NCBI GenBank assembly: GCA_028866975.1
Contig: JAGWHG010000007.1
Span: 11,196 to 19,517 of the forward strand
Direction: 5' to 3'
Origin: Microcaldota archaeon
Lineage (GTDB): Archaea > Micrarchaeota > Micrarchaeia > Micrarchaeales > CABMGC01
DNA length: 8,322 bases
In this document: positions 5,648-8,322 of the stretch, piece by piece
Layout of the letters: every line of letters starts with the position of its first letter
Position numbering within the stretch: position 1 is the stretch's first letter
Notes under the pieces: generated by a model
Databases searched by the model: none
Told to the model about the DNA's origin: nothing
What the model saw: only the letters and a program-made list of their open reading frames with translations
Program-made: the position numbers and the translations under genes

Positions 5648-5668
5648 GAATAGGCTATATACCTATTC
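5648..5668. promoter_or_regulatory. Inverted repeat over the tatD promoter, candidate operator
   Basis: Arms GAATAGG (5648-5654) and CCTATTC (5662-5668) are perfect reverse complements, separated by CTATATA. The spacer contains a TATA-like core, so a dimeric repressor bound here would block TATA-binding protein for the leftward tatD gene. It is 58 bp upstream of the rightward DUF929 gene and could affect both. Confidence 0.45.
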
Positions 5669-5677
5669 CGACCTTAA

Positions 5678-5686
5678 AAAATATAA
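5678..5686 (+). promoter_or_regulatory. TATA box of the DUF929 cluster
   Basis: The plus strand reads AAATATAAG. A start about 25 nt on (near 5708) would give a leader of about 18 nt before the ATG at 5726. The opposite strand (CTTATATTT) could also serve tatD, with a start near 5657. Confidence 0.5.
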
Positions 5687-5725
5687 GAGCGACTACCTAA
5701 GGCACCCGTCGCAAGTCACGATTGC

Positions 5726-6706
5726 ATGGCACCAAAAAACGAATCTGCACAAGCTGCGCAAAGAAAGCTCGAAAGGACGGTAAGGCAGCTGAGGACCATA
5801 ACCTACACAGCCCTTGTCCTTGGCATAATCGGCATACTTATAGGCGTCTATCCGCTGCTCTCTTCAGCGCTCAAGGGGCAGGCCGTAAACTACGGGCACA
5901 CGCTTAGCGGGATAAATGCCCCGCTGACTCCACAGCAGCTCGCAGTCATAAACAACGCATCGAATTCCTATTTTGAGCAGGCAGGTGAGATGTACCTCAA
6001 CAATCCTGCGAGCACAAACGCTACCGGAGTTAAGGCCACACAGACAAACTCCATTATAGTAAACGGCAAGCCATCGGTGATATACCTTGGCGCAATATCA
6101 TGCATATTCTGCGGGGAGAACAGGTGGGCGATGGCTCTGGCACTTGCAAAGTTCGGCCAGTTCGGCGCCCTCTACAACGGCTACAGCTCAGTGGGCGATG
6201 GCGATGTGCCGACGCTTTATTGGCTGCCTGCGCAGTACAACGCATCTGCAGGAACAGTGTTCGGGGCCAATTATACGAGCAGCTACATCAACTTCCTGCC
6301 GATGGAGGGCCAGTCAAAGATAACTGGCGGCTTTGTGTTCCCAACGCTGCAAAGCACCCAGTCTGATGCGCAGAGCTTTGGCAATCCTGCTTACGTAGAG
6401 GCGGTGAATGCGATTGCAGCGCAGAACAACTACGCTGGCACGCCCTACACGATATGGGGAAGAAACATTGTGCCCGGAGCAGATGCAGTTGCAGGCTTTG
6501 CACAGCTCAACAACAGCGTAGCGCTCACATATATGACTCACGCGCAGGTTCTTTCGCAGCTCGCAAAGCCAAACGATACATTCGCATGGACGCAGTATGT
6601 CGGCGCTGACATATACATCGCGATGATGTGCGGCACGCTAAACAACACCGCGCCTATCTGCTCGCTGCCTGCGATAAAGAGCATCGAGGCTCAAGAAGGG
6701 TATTAG
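5726..6706 (+). CDS. DUF929 family protein, membrane-anchored, thioredoxin-like CxxC
   Basis: This 326-residue protein fits archaeal DUF929, a family of unproven function with a probable thioredoxin-like fold. A basic N-terminus (1-25) precedes one membrane helix (about 26-48); the rest should face outward. The core has GKPSVIYLGAISCIFCGENR (114-133), with the redox-type pair C126-C129, followed by RWAMALALAKFG, a DUF929 signature. Further family-like segments are VPTLYW (161-166), SYINFLPMEG (186-195) and a late cysteine pair C302/C312. The outer part has many N-x-S/T sequons (for example NAS, NAT, NYT, NNT), as in glycosylated archaeal surface proteins. The ATG follows a TATA box. The next gene begins 3 nt after the stop. 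An exported disulfide or thiol-handling role is inferred, not shown. Confidence 0.85.
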   Translation: MAPKNESAQAAQRKLERTVRQLRTITYTALVLGIIGILIGVYPLLSSALKGQAVNYGHTLSGINAPLTPQQLAVINNASNSYFEQAGEMYLNNPASTNATGVKATQTNSIIVNGKPSVIYLGAISCIFCGENRWAMALALAKFGQFGALYNGYSSVGDGDVPTLYWLPAQYNASAGTVFGANYTSSYINFLPMEGQSKITGGFVFPTLQSTQSDAQSFGNPAYVEAVNAIAAQNNYAGTPYTIWGRNIVPGADAVAGFAQLNNSVALTYMTHAQVLSQLAKPNDTFAWTQYVGADIYIAMMCGTLNNTAPICSLPAIKSIEAQEGY

Positions 6707-6709
6707 GAA

Positions 6710-7222
6710 ATGCGCGCACTTGCTTACTTCAAGGCACTATACAAGTCAAAGCTTGTCCTTGCGACCACTGCACTCCTTGCGATAATCTACTACTATGCGA
6801 TACAGTACCTGATATTCCTAAGCTCATATCACGGCGCAGTTTTCGTCACAGTTCCGGCGCCGATGCTCTACTTGCTTGCAATCAGCGGCGCTGTGCTGCT
6901 AACCATCAGCATACATTCGATAAAACTTGCGCGATCAAAGCTTGAAACCGAATCTGTGGGGATCGCAAGCGCAGTTACAACGGTTGTCGGCGGCTTTGTT
7001 GCAGGATGCAGCTGCACCGTGCCTCTTCTGTCGTCCTTGCTCTACCTTTTTGCCCTCGATGCGCTGGCGGTCGGTTCAATAATATCATTCATAGCCGCAT
7101 ACCAGCTCTACATCTTTGCGGCGCTGATACTGCTCAACATATTGCTATCGTACTATCATCTGCACAAGATGTCCGGCTCGTGCACCCTAAAGAACGGCAG
7201 GATCGTAAGACTGAGGCGATAA
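6710..7222 (+). CDS. Polytopic membrane protein with GCSC motif, possible partner of DUF929
   Basis: I do not recognise a family with certainty. The 170 residues contain about four to five hydrophobic segments: about 15-38, 50-69, 84-114 (possibly two short segments around a break) and 117-148, then a basic tail ending RIVRLRR that should be cytoplasmic. The motif AGCSCTVPLL (98-107) places Cys100 and Cys102 next to a proline-containing break in the membrane; another cysteine is at 158. It begins 3 nt after the DUF929 stop, behind TTAGGAA, so the two genes are surely one operon. The cysteines and the pairing suggest electron or thiol transfer across the membrane to the CxxC domain, similar in concept to DsbB or CcdA. 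This is inference; no homology to those families is claimed. Confidence 0.8.
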   Translation: MRALAYFKALYKSKLVLATTALLAIIYYYAIQYLIFLSSYHGAVFVTVPAPMLYLLAISGAVLLTISIHSIKLARSKLETESVGIASAVTTVVGGFVAGCSCTVPLLSSLLYLFALDALAVGSIISFIAAYQLYIFAALILLNILLSYYHLHKMSGSCTLKNGRIVRLRR

Positions 7223-7272
7223 AACAGCGCTACTTCTTAATCCTTGTGAGTCAATATAATAGCAGTGGAAAG

Positions 7273-8229
7273 ATGGCTGCGCGCAAAAAGCCCCCTATAA
7301 GAAAGAAAATAAGCGCAAGCATAAAGAAGAGCGCAAAGCCACAACAAAATTTCGTTCCGGAAGATTTCGAAGACTTCCTAATGCAAAGGATATCATTGCA
7401 TGCAACAAAGAGGGCAGATGCGCTGCTCGCAGAGCTTCTCTACAATCTTACTCCCGCCACAAAGAGCCTCGGCTATGCGTCGGGCTTTGGCGCAGGACTG
7501 GTCCTATCGGCAAAGCACAACAAGTTCAATACGATACATCCTCTGATAAACGCCCTTGAGAACGCAGGGTTCCATAGCATCCTCTATCGTCCCGGCAGAT
7601 CTGCAGTTGTGATAGACGCACACCACAATCCAGACTGCAAGCACGGCATAGACGGCGAGATGCACGTTTTCGAGGCAGGGATGATAGCAGGCTATCTCAG
7701 CCATGCGACCGGAAGGAGGCTCAATGTACACGAGAAGCTCTGTGCGCACGGCAAGAGCTCGGCATGCAGGTTCGTGGGCAGCGAGGACCAGCAGCTCAAT
7801 CACATCGAAGGGTTCGGCGGGATCGAGGAGATGCGAAGGGAGATGCGCAACGCGATGTCAAAGCACAGGGAGGCAAAGGTTAGCGGCGAGTACTTCTCAC
7901 TGCAGATTATTCCATTCACCAAAGAGCCTCTGCGAACAGAGATGGTCAAGCTGATGCACCAGGTTGGCAAGGGACTACCAAGTAGCAAGCTGAGCGCAGA
8001 AGCGCTTCGGAGCATGGCTGCGCTTTTCGACGCAAGAAGCGTCAAGGTAAAGAAAGAGGGCCGCACGACAACTGCTAGGATAGAGCTTCACCCGGAGAAC
8101 TCGAGTGGCGGCTATGCAGACATTGTGGCGGCATTCTTTGCGGGCATGGTGCACAAGGACGGCAAGCGCATGGTCATCGACAGGAAGCCGGGCAGCGACG
8201 GCAGCTATACTATAGAAATTACGGCCTAG
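7273..8229 (+). CDS. V4R-domain protein
   Basis: The 318-residue protein has a lysine-rich N-terminus (4-23), a V4R (4-vinyl-reductase-like) small-molecule-binding domain at about 45-168, and a C-terminal region (about 205-318) that I do not recognise. The V4R call rests on EAGMIAGYLSHATGRRLNVHEKL (from 134) followed by C157-x7-C165-RFVG, which matches the family's closing zinc-binding pattern; C122 and H124 are likely further metal ligands. V4R domains occur in sensors and chlorophyll-pathway proteins and bind hydrophobic ligands. The start is ATG 7273, behind GGAAAG, since the upstream in-frame extension runs through the previous gene. It lies 50 nt after the membrane protein and may belong to the same operon. 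Its stop overlaps the convergent neighbour. Ligand and role are unknown. Confidence 0.75.
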   Translation: MAARKKPPIRKKISASIKKSAKPQQNFVPEDFEDFLMQRISLHATKRADALLAELLYNLTPATKSLGYASGFGAGLVLSAKHNKFNTIHPLINALENAGFHSILYRPGRSAVVIDAHHNPDCKHGIDGEMHVFEAGMIAGYLSHATGRRLNVHEKLCAHGKSSACRFVGSEDQQLNHIEGFGGIEEMRREMRNAMSKHREAKVSGEYFSLQIIPFTKEPLRTEMVKLMHQVGKGLPSSKLSAEALRSMAALFDARSVKVKKEGRTTTARIELHPENSSGGYADIVAAFFAGMVHKDGKRMVIDRKPGSDGSYTIEITA

Positions 8230-8322
8230 CCGCATTCTTTTTGATCCTGGCCTTAACAAGCCTCTTTATCAGGCCCACGGGAATCTTCCTGTCCAATGGG
8301 ACCTGCACTGCGGATTTTGTAG
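8219..8322 (-). CDS. C-terminal end of a leftward gene, probably DUF1801 family, cut by window edge
   Basis: An open minus-strand frame enters from the right edge and ends at TAA (8221-8219), showing about 33 residues. The visible VPLDRKIPVGLIKRLVKARI segment matches the usual end of DUF1801 (YdhG-like) domains, where a PLD-x-PIP motif leads into a final helix rich in basic residues. The frame is too short to show more. It converges on the V4R gene and the two coding ends overlap by 11 bp. The family call is tentative. Confidence 0.55.
   Translation of the reverse strand, partial: TKSAVQVPLDRKIPVGLIKRLVKARIKKNAARP

Noticed and set aside
7006..7272. N-terminal extension of the V4R frame
   Set aside because: It runs through the GCSC membrane protein gene, lacks a start signal, and its translation looks random. 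The ATG at 7273 follows GGAAAG.
1..8322. CRISPR array or insertion sequence
   Set aside because: No regularly spaced repeats, transposase-like frame or terminal inverted repeats with target duplications were seen by eye.

Overview
The window is archaeal. It carries both subunits of the family-D DNA polymerase (DP1 and the start of DP2), an archaeal UPF0147 protein, an archaeal DUF929 protein, TATA-box promoters spaced as in archaea, and a tRNA whose introns fit the archaeal bulge-helix-bulge splicing motif. PolD argues against Thermoproteota. Compact genes and a tRNA with an extra T-loop intron would fit a DPANN lineage such as Micrarchaeota (ARMAN group). That placement is inference, not proof.

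Layout. Positions 1-2412 (minus strand) hold a replication operon, DP1 then DP2, joined by a one-base stop/start overlap; DP2 runs off the left edge. A promoter region at about 2417-2463 also serves a small rightward gene (2493-2732) for a hydrophobic protein of unknown function. Positions 2795-4450 are a visibly AT-rich block, unlike the GC-richer flanks. It holds a leftward two-gene unit: a protein resembling S-adenosylhomocysteine hydrolase whose active site is altered, followed by a Nudix hydrolase. A perfect inverted repeat lies just upstream. From 4457 to 5636 the leftward genes are UPF0147, a tRNA-Arg(UCU) containing two introns, and a TatD-family metal-dependent hydrolase. The tRNA promoter sits inside the last codons of tatD, and the UPF0147 gene starts 22 nt after the tRNA, probably in the same transcript.

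A divergent promoter region (5637-5725) with a 7-bp-arm inverted repeat separates tatD from a rightward cluster: a membrane-anchored DUF929 protein with a CxxC motif in a probable thioredoxin-like fold, a polytopic membrane protein with a GCSC motif starting 3 nt later, and a V4R-domain protein. The first two look like an exported thiol-redox pair (inference). At the right edge the C-terminal end of a leftward gene, probably a DUF1801 protein, overlaps the V4R gene tail by 11 bp.

The most notable items are the tRNA-Arg with two minimal introns (13 nt at 37/38 and 15 nt at 59/60), each fitting a bulge-helix-loop with the cleavage sites in register, and the AT-rich SAHH-like/Nudix gene pair, which looks horizontally acquired and has no obvious assigned pathway.
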